Assembly: GCF_001611555.1 (NCBI RefSeq)
Contig: NZ_LSGP01000006.1
Location: 62,001-126,000, forward strand
Length of the DNA stretch: 64,000 nt
Origin: Anaerosporomusa subterranea
Lineage (GTDB): Bacteria > Bacillota > Negativicutes > Sporomusales > Acetonemataceae
Direction: 5' to 3'
Part shown: positions 43,007 through 51,106 of the stretch, piece by piece
Numbering within the stretch: the stretch's first letter is position 1
How the letters are laid out: each line of letters opens with the position of its first letter
The notes under the pieces: model-generated
The model's input: only the letters and a program-made list of their open reading frames with translations
Told to the model about the DNA's origin: nothing
Databases searched by the model: none
Program-made: the position numbers and the translations under genes

Positions 43007-45748
43007 GTGAAAAACCAGTGGTACAAGTTGACTGCAGACGCTGTTGTGTCTGAATTGCAATCCGACTTGAGCCAGGGATTGTCAACCGGTGAGGCTGCCC
43101 GGCGTTTAGCCCAATACGGCTATAACGAACTGAAGGAAAAGCCACATGAACCGTTATGGCGGAAGTTCTTAAATCAATTCAAAGATTTTCTGGTGCTGAT
43201 CCTCATAGCAGCTAGCATCATTTCCGCACTAGTCGGCGAACCGGCTGATTCTCTGGTCATTATCGCCATCGTTCTTTTGAACGCCGCATTGGGCGTATTC
43301 CAGGAGGCAAAGGCGGAAAAAGCACTCGACGCTCTGAAACGAATGAGCGCCCCCCACTCAAAAGTTATCCGCGATGGGCATGTTACGGTAATCCCGTCGC
43401 GCGAATTAGTCCAAGGTGACATTATCCTGCTCGATGCAGGCGATTATATCCCCGCCGATGTGCGGATTCTGGAATCGTTTAACTTGAAAGTCCAGGAAGC
43501 CTCTCTGACAGGCGAATCAGTGCCAGTCGAAAAAGAAGATCGCCAGCTTGATGGCGAACCCGCCCTAGCCGACCGTGTTAACATGGGCTTTATGAGCACA
43601 GTAACAACGTATGGCCGCGGCAAAGCAATTGTTATCGGTACAGCGATGAATACTGAAATCGGCAAAATTGCCACTATGCTACAGGATGTCGCGGAAGAAA
43701 AAACGCCCCTGCAAAAGAAACTGGAAAGCTTCGGCAAGGGTCTCGGCTTTGCCTGTCTGGTGGTCTGCGCCGTAGTATTTGTCATGGGTATTTGGGGCGG
43801 CATGCGCGATGGTACTCTTTCAACCGCTGAAATCCAGCTCATGTTCATGACCTCAATTAGCTTGGCAGTAGCTGCGATCCCGGAAGGATTGCCCACCGTC
43901 GTCACTATCGTGCTGGCGCTCGGCATGCAGCGCATGGCCAAAAAGAACTCCATTATGAAAAAACTGCATGCAGTAGAAACGCTCGGCAGTGTCTCGGTCA
44001 TTTGCTCAGACAAAACCGGTACACTGACACAAAACCAAATGACTGTAGTTAAGGCCTTCGCCGGCGGCAAGCTCTTTGCACTCAGCGGGGAAGGTTACTG
44101 TCCGGAAGGTCAACTTACCTGCAATAACGTGCCCATAGACCTAGCGGTCGAACCAGACTTTGCACTTTTGCTGCGCGGCTCAGCACTGTGTAATGACGCA
44201 CAGCTTGATTACATACCTGAACAAAATGCCTGGTCGATTGTCGGCGACCCCACTGAGGGCGCATTGGTTGTGGCTGCCCGCAAAGGCGGCTATGAACAAG
44301 AGGCTCTCACAAGCCAGTTCCCCCGTGTGCAGGAAATTCCCTTTGATTCAGCCCGAAAAATGATGACCACCCTGCACCAGAGACAAGAAAATTTACGTAC
44401 TTGCACCAAAGGCGCTCCCGATGTTCTGCTGAGCCGTTGTGCCTATATTGCGATTAACGGCACCTCCCGTCCCTTAACAGACGCAGATAAAGAAGTCATT
44501 CAAGCCGCCAACCGGGAAATGGCTTCACAGGCACTTAGGGTGCTGGCAGTAGCCTACCGCGACTTTGATGCCGTCCCGGATATGACGAAAGCGGAAGACA
44601 TCGAATCCAACTTAGTATTCATTGGTCTCCTGGGCATGATTGACCCGCCTCGTACAGAAGCAAAAGAAGCGGTGGCGCTTTGCAAAACTGCCGGCATTCG
44701 CGCAGTCATGATTACCGGCGATCACCCGGATACTGCGTTCGCTATCGCCAAAGAGCTCGGAATTGTTGATCATCCAGATCAAGTCCGAACTGGCCGCGAC
44801 CTGGATTCCATGTCGCCAGAGGAATTGCAGCGTGCAGTCCAGACCGCCAACGTCTTTGCCCGCGTATCGCCAGAACACAAAGTGGCCATTGTCGAAACGT
44901 TACGCAGCAACATGCAGATTGTCGCCATGACTGGTGACGGCGTCAATGACGCACCCGCCTTAAAACGAGCCGATATCGGCGTGGCGATGGGTATTACCGG
45001 CACTGATGTCACCAAAGAAACGGCTGACATGATTGTCACAGACGACAACTTTGCCACCATCGTTACAGCTGTGGAAGAAGGGCGCGTCATTTACGCTAAC
45101 ATCAAGAAGTTCGTTTACTTCCTGCTGGCCTGTAACGCGTCCGAAGTGTTGACTATCTTCTTCGCGATTTTGTTCGGCTGGGCTATCCCCCTGTTGCCCA
45201 TTCAACTATTGTGGGTCAATTTGGTGACTGATGCGTTCCCAGCTCTGGCTTTAGGCATGGAAAAGAAAGAGCCTGATGTCATGAACCAGAAGCCCAGAGA
45301 TCCCGCCGAACCCTTATTAACCCGGAATTTAAAAATTATGATCGCTGTCCAGAGCGCGGCAATCGCGGTTACGGTTCTAGGTGCTTTCCGTTACGGCTTA
45401 GCCGTCTACAACGGTGACCTCGAGATCGCGCGGACCTTCGCCTTTATCACCTTGATCACCACCCAGATTGTTTGCGCCTATAACGCCCGTTCGGAACACT
45501 ACTCCCCCTTCGCCCTTGGCGTTTTCAGCAACAAGTACCTAAACGCTGGCGTGACCCTTTCCTTTGTCTTGCTGCTGCTGTCCCTGTACGGACCGTTGCA
45601 TGTCATCTTCAAAACGATTGAGCCTACCTTGACTGAGTGGATGCTGATCGTCCCCATCACATTCATCCCCTTCATTGCAACAGAAGTCACGAAGTGGATA
45701 CTGAACTCCTCAGCCAAAGCCAAAGAATCCAACCGCGTTTCCGCATAA
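43007..45748 (+). CDS. P-type cation ATPase (P2A type; Ca2+/Mn2+ exporter)
   Basis: 913 aa. Ten membrane segments and the full catalytic set: TGES actuator loop (LTGESVPVEKED, about 164-175), phosphorylation site SDKTGTLTQNQM (about 333), ITGDHP and MTGDGVNDAPALK hinge. Cation-site motifs are IPEGLP in M4, NASEVLT in M5 and NLVTDAFPALALG in M6, the P2A (SERCA/PMR1-like) pattern that transports Ca2+ and, in some members, Mn2+. GTG start after GAGGAGG. The yybP-ykoY leader makes Mn2+ efflux the more likely physiological role. Confidence 0.93.
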   Translation: MKNQWYKLTADAVVSELQSDLSQGLSTGEAARRLAQYGYNELKEKPHEPLWRKFLNQFKDFLVLILIAASIISALVGEPADSLVIIAIVLLNAALGVFQEAKAEKALDALKRMSAPHSKVIRDGHVTVIPSRELVQGDIILLDAGDYIPADVRILESFNLKVQEASLTGESVPVEKEDRQLDGEPALADRVNMGFMSTVTTYGRGKAIVIGTAMNTEIGKIATMLQDVAEEKTPLQKKLESFGKGLGFACLVVCAVVFVMGIWGGMRDGTLSTAEIQLMFMTSISLAVAAIPEGLPTVVTIVLALGMQRMAKKNSIMKKLHAVETLGSVSVICSDKTGTLTQNQMTVVKAFAGGKLFALSGEGYCPEGQLTCNNVPIDLAVEPDFALLLRGSALCNDAQLDYIPEQNAWSIVGDPTEGALVVAARKGGYEQEALTSQFPRVQEIPFDSARKMMTTLHQRQENLRTCTKGAPDVLLSRCAYIAINGTSRPLTDADKEVIQAANREMASQALRVLAVAYRDFDAVPDMTKAEDIESNLVFIGLLGMIDPPRTEAKEAVALCKTAGIRAVMITGDHPDTAFAIAKELGIVDHPDQVRTGRDLDSMSPEELQRAVQTANVFARVSPEHKVAIVETLRSNMQIVAMTGDGVNDAPALKRADIGVAMGITGTDVTKETADMIVTDDNFATIVTAVEEGRVIYANIKKFVYFLLACNASEVLTIFFAILFGWAIPLLPIQLLWVNLVTDAFPALALGMEKKEPDVMNQKPRDPAEPLLTRNLKIMIAVQSAAIAVTVLGAFRYGLAVYNGDLEIARTFAFITLITTQIVCAYNARSEHYSPFALGVFSNKYLNAGVTLSFVLLLLSLYGPLHVIFKTIEPTLTEWMLIVPITFIPFIATEVTKWILNSSAKAKESNRVSA

Positions 45749-45751
45749 GAA

Positions 45752-45810
45752 CCACTAAACCGCAGAGTGCACAGAGTAAGCGGAGGGTAGCAGAGGGCTA
45801 CCGGTTCTTC
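45752..45810. repeat. Dispersed repeat, inverted copy
   Basis: aaaccgcagagtgcacagag is the opposite orientation of the right arm at 3480-3510. It is flanked by a weak hairpin between gaaccactaaacc and ggctaccggttc. Confidence 0.55.
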
Positions 45811-45816
45811 TATAAT

Positions 45817-45860
45817 AAGCAAAGGAGCCATGGACGATAAAGTCCATGGCTCCTTTGCTT
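45817..45860. terminator. Perfect 19-bp hairpin after the ATPase
   Basis: aagcaaaggagccatggac (45817-45835) and gtccatggctcctttgctt (45842-45860). Confidence 0.8.
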
Positions 45861-45884
45861 ATCCAGTTGTCGAGGACCCCAGTT

Positions 45885-46178
45885 TCAGACCGTTCAGAAA
45901 GTGCCAGATGTTGTTACCTATGAGACTAGCCAAACGCTTGATTTAACATAGTCGATTAGCATCACTAGGCAGCCCGAGGAAGCGCGCGCAGGCTTTGTTA
46001 CCTATGCGACTGATATGATGCTTGTAGAAGAGAAATGTGGTAGCATCAGTACGTTCGACGGGTACGGCAAGCGCGCTCCCGTAGGGCTAAGTGCGCAACT
46101 CTCGGCGCTTTAGCGCCCTAGAGTTGGCGGCCTACCCTTTACGGGTGCAACGCAGATGGTGCTTTATCAACGGTCTGA
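45885..46178. repeat. Structured 294-bp intergenic element bounded by TCAGACCGTT inverted repeats
   Basis: The ends tcagaccgtt (45885-45894) and aacggtctga (46169-46178) are perfect 10-bp inverted repeats. Inside are two near-direct repeats, tgttacctatgagact (about 45912) and tgttacctatgcgact (about 45996), and a strong hairpin caactct-ggcgc...gcgcc-agagttg (46096-46126). No gene. It abuts the lrgB stop at 46180. Confidence 0.5.
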
Positions 46179-46179
46179 G

Positions 46180-46881
46180 TCAAAGCCCGGCTAGTTTGAC
46201 CAGCAACGGGGCTATCAGCGCGGTCTCAAAGCCGACTAGGCCGATAGCCAGGGCGCTCATCGCACCTTGGTGTTCGCTTTCTTGAATCGCCCGACTGGTT
46301 CCCAAGGCATGTGCGGCTGCACCGATAGCTAGGCCGCGGGCAGTTTCATCGTTGATCCGCAGCATTGTCAGAACTTGCGGTCCAATGACTGCGCCCAGGA
46401 TGCCGGTCAGGATAACCAGAGCTGCTGTCAGCGGCGGCAGACCGCCAATAAAAGACGAGACATCCATGGCAATGGGAGTGGTCACTGATTTAGGTGCTAA
46501 CGATAAAATGATCTCCGCTGGCGCCTTGAATAACTGGGCAAGTACTAAGACCGAACCAATTCCAGCGATGGCGCCAATTATGCTGCCAGCCACAATAGCC
46601 GGCCAATCCCGCTTCAGGTTTTCCAGTTGGCGGTAGAGCGGAACTGCTAATGCAACCGTGGCCGGTCCTAGCATAAAGGATAGACCGCGCGTCTCTTTGG
46701 CATATGTTTCATAGGGAAACCCGCTTAATAGCAGCAATAAAATGAGAACACTGACTGACACCAAGACCGGATTGAGCAATTGTATAGCCAACTGTTTTTG
46801 AAGCTTCACCGCACCCTGATAGACAGCAATAGTTAAAAGCACGGTCACCAGAGTTGCAAAAATTGGGCTAGACTCAGTCAT
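46180..46881 (-). CDS. lrgB: LrgB-family membrane protein
   Basis: 233 aa, about seven membrane segments; the LrgB/CidB family shows in TRGLSFMLGPATVALAVPLYRQ, APKSVTTPIAMDVSSFIGG and GAAAHALGTSRAIQESEHQGAMS. In Bacilli and staphylococci, LrgAB modulates murein hydrolase activity and lysis; in some bacteria it moves pyruvate or glycolate. The start lies 8 nt inside lrgA. Third gene of pyrD-lrgA-lrgB in transcription order. Confidence 0.9.
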   Translation of the reverse strand: MTESSPIFATLVTVLLTIAVYQGAVKLQKQLAIQLLNPVLVSVSVLILLLLLSGFPYETYAKETRGLSFMLGPATVALAVPLYRQLENLKRDWPAIVAGSIIGAIAGIGSVLVLAQLFKAPAEIILSLAPKSVTTPIAMDVSSFIGGLPPLTAALVILTGILGAVIGPQVLTMLRINDETARGLAIGAAAHALGTSRAIQESEHQGAMSALAIGLVGFETALIAPLLVKLAGL

Positions 46882-47227
46882 GATCCCGCCTCCTCTGCCG
46901 CACGATCGCTTGCACTGTAATTCCCGTAGCAGCCAGAACAGCGAGGAAGCTTAACCCCGTAATAAGGAAAATCGCCAGCCAGTGCGTGGCGATAAGTTCA
47001 AAGTAAACCAGTAAACCTACTCCTGCCGGTACGAAGAACAAGCTCATATTATCTAACAGCAACTGAGCCGCTGTTTCCACTTGTCTGATATCGAGGATTC
47101 CGCTGAGAAGCAGTCCAGCCAGCAAGACCATGCCAATTACGCCGCCAGGTAGGGAGAGTTCAAAGTATTGGCTAATACCTTCCCCAGTTAGATACAGAGT
47201 TGTAAGTATGAGAAATCCCTTAATCAC
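46874..47227 (-). CDS. lrgA: LrgA/CidA holin-like protein
   Basis: 117 aa with four membrane segments (family norm). The conserved region LPGGVIGMVLLAGLLLSG and the SLFFVPAGVGLLVYF segment are typical. GTG start at 47227 overlaps the pyrD stop (GTGA), and its end overlaps lrgB. Partner of LrgB. Confidence 0.9.
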   Translation of the reverse strand: MIKGFLILTTLYLTGEGISQYFELSLPGGVIGMVLLAGLLLSGILDIRQVETAAQLLLDNMSLFFVPAGVGLLVYFELIATHWLAIFLITGLSFLAVLAATGITVQAIVRQRRRDHD

Positions 47228-48132
47228 CGATGCGCAGCTCCAATCAATTCGCTGAGGCTGGAAATCTGACTTGCCCTCAGATACTCCTCAAGACCATGGA
47301 TAATGTCGATCATGGCAGTGGGATTGGTAAATGAGGCTGTCCCTACCTGAACCGCCGTCGCCCCAGCTAAAAGGTACTCCACTGCGTCCTCGGCCGTCAC
47401 AATGCCGCCAACGCCGATGATAGGGATAGAAACCTTTGGCGCGATCTGATAGACCATGCGCAAAATGATCGGCATTACGGCAGGGCCGGATAACCCGCCA
47501 ACAATGTTCGCCAAAACCGGCCGACGCGTCCGTGTATCAATTTTCATGCCAAGCAGCGTATTGGCCACGCACAGACAATCGGCTCCTGCCGACTCTGCTG
47601 TCTGCGCCATTTCTACCATATCGCCGGCATTTGGGCTTAGCTTGGCGATCAGGTACTTGCCGGTAGCTTTGCGTACGGCCGTCATGACCCGGCTCAGTTG
47701 TTGTGCATCAGAAGCAAACACTTTACCGCCGCATTCTACATTTGGACAGGATACATTGACTTCAATGGCGGCTATGCCGGGAACAGCGTCAAGTTTACGC
47801 GCCAGAGCCACAAACTCGTCAACCGTGTGTCCAGCGATACTGATGATAACCGGCGTTGTCAGATCGGTCAGTTTCGGCATTTCCTCAAGCAAAAAACTGT
47901 CAACTCCGGCATTCTGCAAACCAACGCTATTCAGCATCCCGCCATATGTTTCAGCCACCCGCGGCGTGCGGTTGCCCTCTCGCGCATTCAGCGTCACCGT
48001 CTTAGCAACGACGGCGCCCAAGCGATTGACGTCATAAAATTGGCTGGCGCTCTCGACACTAAACGTGCCCGCTGCCGGCATAACCGGGTTGTTCAAGCGA
48101 ATATTTCCCAAATTTACAGCTAGTCGGCCCAT
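47224..48132 (-). CDS. pyrD: Dihydroorotate dehydrogenase, class 1B catalytic subunit
   Basis: 302 aa FMN enzyme oxidising dihydroorotate to orotate in pyrimidine synthesis. Start at the ATG at 48132 with GGAGTG upstream. Family marks: NPVMPAAGTF (about 17-26), NSVGLQNAG substrate loop, active-site Cys in VNVSCPNVECGG (about 125-136), AKLSPNAGDM, and FMN-binding GVGGIVTAEDAVEYLLAGATAVQVGT near 240-265. Cys at the base position marks class 1, and 1B enzymes need the electron-transfer subunit PyrK, not present here. It is not next to other pyr genes; it heads an operon with lrgAB. Confidence 0.92.
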   Translation of the reverse strand: MGRLAVNLGNIRLNNPVMPAAGTFSVESASQFYDVNRLGAVVAKTVTLNAREGNRTPRVAETYGGMLNSVGLQNAGVDSFLLEEMPKLTDLTTPVIISIAGHTVDEFVALARKLDAVPGIAAIEVNVSCPNVECGGKVFASDAQQLSRVMTAVRKATGKYLIAKLSPNAGDMVEMAQTAESAGADCLCVANTLLGMKIDTRTRRPVLANIVGGLSGPAVMPIILRMVYQIAPKVSIPIIGVGGIVTAEDAVEYLLAGATAVQVGTASFTNPTAMIDIIHGLEEYLRASQISSLSELIGAAHR

Positions 48133-48306
48133 GTATATCACTCCATTCTTTAATGTGACAAATCTTGTTCAAGGCGTAGCCGGATTAATGTTATATTTTA
48201 TAACAAACTCAAAAGTTTGTCTATCTAAACAGGAAAAAGTCAAGGATCATGCGAATAGTTACCGTTAGTGCTAAGAATCATAGAGCAATACGAACGGAGT
48301 GAAAGT

Positions 48307-48840
48307 ATGTATAAATTCAAAAGCGATAATCAAAGCGAAGCGTTCAATTGGGAAAGTCTTGGTGACATTGCCGTAGGCCGGGCTAATCTGGGCTCAAATA
48401 TGCCGGTTATTGTTTATCGCTTATTTCAGTTTACCTTACGCGACGTGCTGAACCGGGAATATGGCTGCGAGCAGGCCAGCAACCTGTTACGAGCCGCAGG
48501 GAAGCTTGCCGGCACAGAGTTTTGTAAAAATATCCTGGATAAAAATCTGGATTTTAATAGTTTTGTCGCTCAACTACAAAAGAAATTAGCAGAACTGCGG
48601 ATCGGCATTCTCCGCCTGGAATCGGCCGACATGGAAAAACTGGAATTCGTTCTTACCGTAGAAGAGGATTTAGACTGCTCCGGACTGCCGATTACTGAGG
48701 AATCCGTTTGCGACTATGATGAAGGGTTCATCGCCGGAATACTCAATGAATACACTGGCAAACACTTTACGGCAAAGGAAATCGATTGCTGGGCTACCGG
48801 GGACCGGACCTGCCGGTTCCAAGTCACCTGCGATAACTGA
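48307..48840 (+). CDS. V4R-domain protein, putative ligand sensor
   Basis: 177 aa from an ATG at 48307, 5 nt after GGAGTG. The C-terminal two thirds form a V4R (4-vinyl reductase-like) domain, a small-molecule-binding fold of the HNOX/TRAPP group: CDYDEGFIAGILNEYTGKHFTAKEIDCWATGDRTCRF contains the Cys-rich end typical of the family (shown here in parts: CDYDEGFIAGIL, EIDCWATGDRTCRF). No DNA-binding or catalytic domain is attached, so it must act through a partner. It directly precedes the SiaA-like phosphatase gene (16-nt gap), making it the likely input sensor of that module. Ligand unknown; V4R domains bind hydrocarbons or lipids in some systems. Confidence 0.82.
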   Translation: MYKFKSDNQSEAFNWESLGDIAVGRANLGSNMPVIVYRLFQFTLRDVLNREYGCEQASNLLRAAGKLAGTEFCKNILDKNLDFNSFVAQLQKKLAELRIGILRLESADMEKLEFVLTVEEDLDCSGLPITEESVCDYDEGFIAGILNEYTGKHFTAKEIDCWATGDRTCRFQVTCDN

Positions 48841-48856
48841 TTTTTTAGGTGGTTGT

Positions 48857-50083
48857 ATGAGCAATCAAGATTTGCTGGTATTGAAACAATTGCAGACCGG
48901 ATTAAAACTATTGATGCAAGGCAAATATCCGGACGAAATTACCGTCGAAGAGTGTAGCCAGCCGCTGGCGGAGGTTGTTCAGGCCTTCAATCGTCTGGCT
49001 GGGCAGATGAAGGAATTATACGAGTACACAGTGCCGTTAGCCAGAGGCATTCTACATGTTGAACGTCCGGGGAAAACGAATTTCTTGGCTGGCAGCATGA
49101 AAGAACTCCATTCCAAGCTTAATCATTTAACCTGGCAGGCACAACAAATTGAAAAGGGAGACTACGCGCAAAGAATTGATTTCATGGGTGAGTTTTCTCT
49201 TGCGTTCAATTCCATGGTGGTTAAATTAGAAGAGCGGGAACGGCGCTTAAAGGAAGAAATTCTGATCCGGCAAAAAGCCGAGAAAGAAGTTCGCTTACAG
49301 AATAAATTAATCACTGATAGCATCCACTATGCAGCCGTCATCCAACGCTCCATATTGCCAGACGCAGCGCTGATAGCCAGCCATACCACAGACTCCTTCA
49401 TCATCTGGCAGCCCCGCGACATTGTCGGCGGCGATTTTTACTGGTTTGTCCCCTGCCCCAACGGATTTATGGCTGCGATCATTGATTGTACCGGGCATGG
49501 TGTGCCAGGAGCATTCATGACGCTGGCAGTCAGCCAGATGCTCAAAACCATGTTAGATTCAGGGATGGATTATACGCCAGCTGATGTTCTTACTATTTTG
49601 GATGAAAAAATACGGGAAACTTTTTACGCTTCAGGAAAGAACCAGGAACACCTATATGCCGGTCTTGACATGGGTCTGATTGCCGTCAACCGCAAAGGCC
49701 ACAGAGTGGCCTTTGCCGGCGCTCGGCTGCCGCTTTTTCATCTACATGGCGGGCAAATTACGGAAATCCCCGGTTCCCGGCGCAGTGTCGGCTACGAAAG
49801 CAAGGGCCGCCCGGGTAAAAAATCCCGCCATATTCACTTTGAAAATAGAGTTATCGATTACGAAGCTGGTGACAGACTGTATTTATCCACCGACGGTTTT
49901 TTTGATCAGCACGGTAGTTCTGACGCTAATCCGTTTGGAATCGATCAGTTTGCAAAGCTGCTCAGGGGTAATGCTTCGCTGGCCTTGCCTGAACAGAAAA
50001 TGATGCTTCTGGACAGCCTTAGAGTCTACATGGGCAATGAAAAGCAGCGGGATGACATCACAGTTATCGGATTTGGGCTTTAA
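48857..50083 (+). CDS. SiaA-like PP2C/SpoIIE serine/threonine phosphatase
   Basis: 408 aa from an ATG at 48857 after AGGTGG. The N-terminal 100 aa are helical; about 95-145 is HAMP-like (QAQQIEKGDYAQRIDFMGEF) but no membrane segment is present, unlike Pseudomonas SiaA, which is membrane-bound. A coiled coil (RERRLKEEILIRQKAEKEV) leads into a SpoIIE/PP2C domain (about 180-408) with metal-binding Asp in DIVGGDFYW and IDCTGHGVPGAFMT. Its expected substrate is the phosphorylated SiaC-like protein encoded two genes on. Five-gene cluster with very short gaps. Confidence 0.87.
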   Translation: MSNQDLLVLKQLQTGLKLLMQGKYPDEITVEECSQPLAEVVQAFNRLAGQMKELYEYTVPLARGILHVERPGKTNFLAGSMKELHSKLNHLTWQAQQIEKGDYAQRIDFMGEFSLAFNSMVVKLEERERRLKEEILIRQKAEKEVRLQNKLITDSIHYAAVIQRSILPDAALIASHTTDSFIIWQPRDIVGGDFYWFVPCPNGFMAAIIDCTGHGVPGAFMTLAVSQMLKTMLDSGMDYTPADVLTILDEKIRETFYASGKNQEHLYAGLDMGLIAVNRKGHRVAFAGARLPLFHLHGGQITEIPGSRRSVGYESKGRPGKKSRHIHFENRVIDYEAGDRLYLSTDGFFDQHGSSDANPFGIDQFAKLLRGNASLALPEQKMMLLDSLRVYMGNEKQRDDITVIGFGL

Positions 50084-50100
50084 TAAGGGAGGCTTGTCTT

Positions 50101-50661
50101 GTGATTAATGAAAACTTGCATCAACTGATTGGCGAATTAAGCAGCTATGGAATTATTATCAGCTTTAACGGTTCATTTACCCAAGGAATTATTGAAGAAA
50201 TCGGCACAGCAATCACGTCCTACTTACAAACAGAGAAAAATACCGACGAAACCAATATTCACAATGTATTTTCCATATATATTGAGCAGGCACAAAATAT
50301 CAAAACCTATTTTGTAAAGAAATCCGTTGATAATGACAAGTATGAAATCAGTCGCCGGGCTTTTGAAAGCATCATCGTCATCGGCCGGCATAATGAACAG
50401 TTTTTTGTCTGTTCAGGCAATCTGGTGCACAATGATGATATCCAAAACTTAAAAGATCGTATTGAACATGTGAATTCGTTATCCAAAGATCAGCTAAAGA
50501 AATATTATAAAGAAACACTGAGAAAATCGGCCTCCCCTTGTGACAACGCCGGATTGGGAATCATTGATATGGCTCGCAAGGCGGCGTTTCCGCTTGAATA
50601 TATGTTCATGCCGCGTGATGAAAACTATGCTTTTTTTACGTTAAAAGTCACGTGTAATTAG
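50101..50661 (+). CDS. SiaB-like protein kinase (DUF6272)
   Basis: 186 aa, GTG start after GGGAGG. The sequence matches SiaB-type kinases: IISFNGSFTQGIIEEIG near the start, FSIYIEQAQNIKTY with the Asn of an N-box-like helix, FVCSGNLV, and GLGIIDMARKAAFPLEY, the glycine-containing G-box region. These enzymes phosphorylate SiaC on a Thr/Ser. In Pseudomonas aeruginosa SiaB opposes SiaA, and the state of SiaC sets the activity of the diguanylate cyclase SiaD. The order phosphatase-kinase-target here is the same. Confidence 0.82.
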   Translation: MINENLHQLIGELSSYGIIISFNGSFTQGIIEEIGTAITSYLQTEKNTDETNIHNVFSIYIEQAQNIKTYFVKKSVDNDKYEISRRAFESIIVIGRHNEQFFVCSGNLVHNDDIQNLKDRIEHVNSLSKDQLKKYYKETLRKSASPCDNAGLGIIDMARKAAFPLEYMFMPRDENYAFFTLKVTCN

Positions 50662-50676
50662 CGAGGAGGTTTTGCC

Positions 50677-51063
50677 ATGGAACTGTTATACCGGGCGAGT
50701 ACAAAATCCTCGCCGGAAGTAAATTTCAATCCGGATACAGGCATCTTGAAAATATCCGGCCAGTCCTACCCAGAAAATGCATCCGCGTTTTACCAGGATC
50801 TATTTGGTTGGCTGAAAGACTATTTGCCGGCAGCTTGCGGCAAAATTGTCGTCGAGCTAAGCCTCTCCTACATGAATACCAGCAGCACCAAATGCTTAAT
50901 GGATATGATCTACATGCTGGAGGACGCGTTTAACACCGGCGCCGACATCTGCATCAATTGGCACTATACGGCAAAAAACAGAAGTATGCGGGAATGCGGT
51001 GAAGAGTTCCGGGAAGAGCTCAGTGTGCAGTTCAACATAATCCCAGAGGAGCCTTCTAACTAA
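50677..51063 (+). CDS. SiaC-like phospho-switch protein (DUF1987)
   Basis: 128 aa from an ATG with GCGAGGAGG upstream. All DUF1987 landmarks are present: SSPEVNFNPDTGILKISG, QSYPENASAFYQDLFGWL, the phospho-acceptor loop LSYMNTSSTKCLMDM (Thr/Ser at about 67-70) and the INWHYTAKNRSMRECGEEF tail. In P. aeruginosa, unphosphorylated SiaC binds and activates the diguanylate cyclase SiaD. Here it precedes a PucR-type regulator and, further on, a diguanylate cyclase. Confidence 0.87.
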   Translation: MELLYRASTKSSPEVNFNPDTGILKISGQSYPENASAFYQDLFGWLKDYLPAACGKIVVELSLSYMNTSSTKCLMDMIYMLEDAFNTGADICINWHYTAKNRSMRECGEEFREELSVQFNIIPEEPSN

Positions 51064-51106
51064 TCAGCAGAAAGATGTTGCAACTCTTGCAAAAGAGGTG
51101 GTTGGA

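Noticed and set aside
43444-44070. 208-codon frame antisense to the cation ATPase
   Set aside because: It mirrors the conserved ATPase coding sequence and has no start signal.
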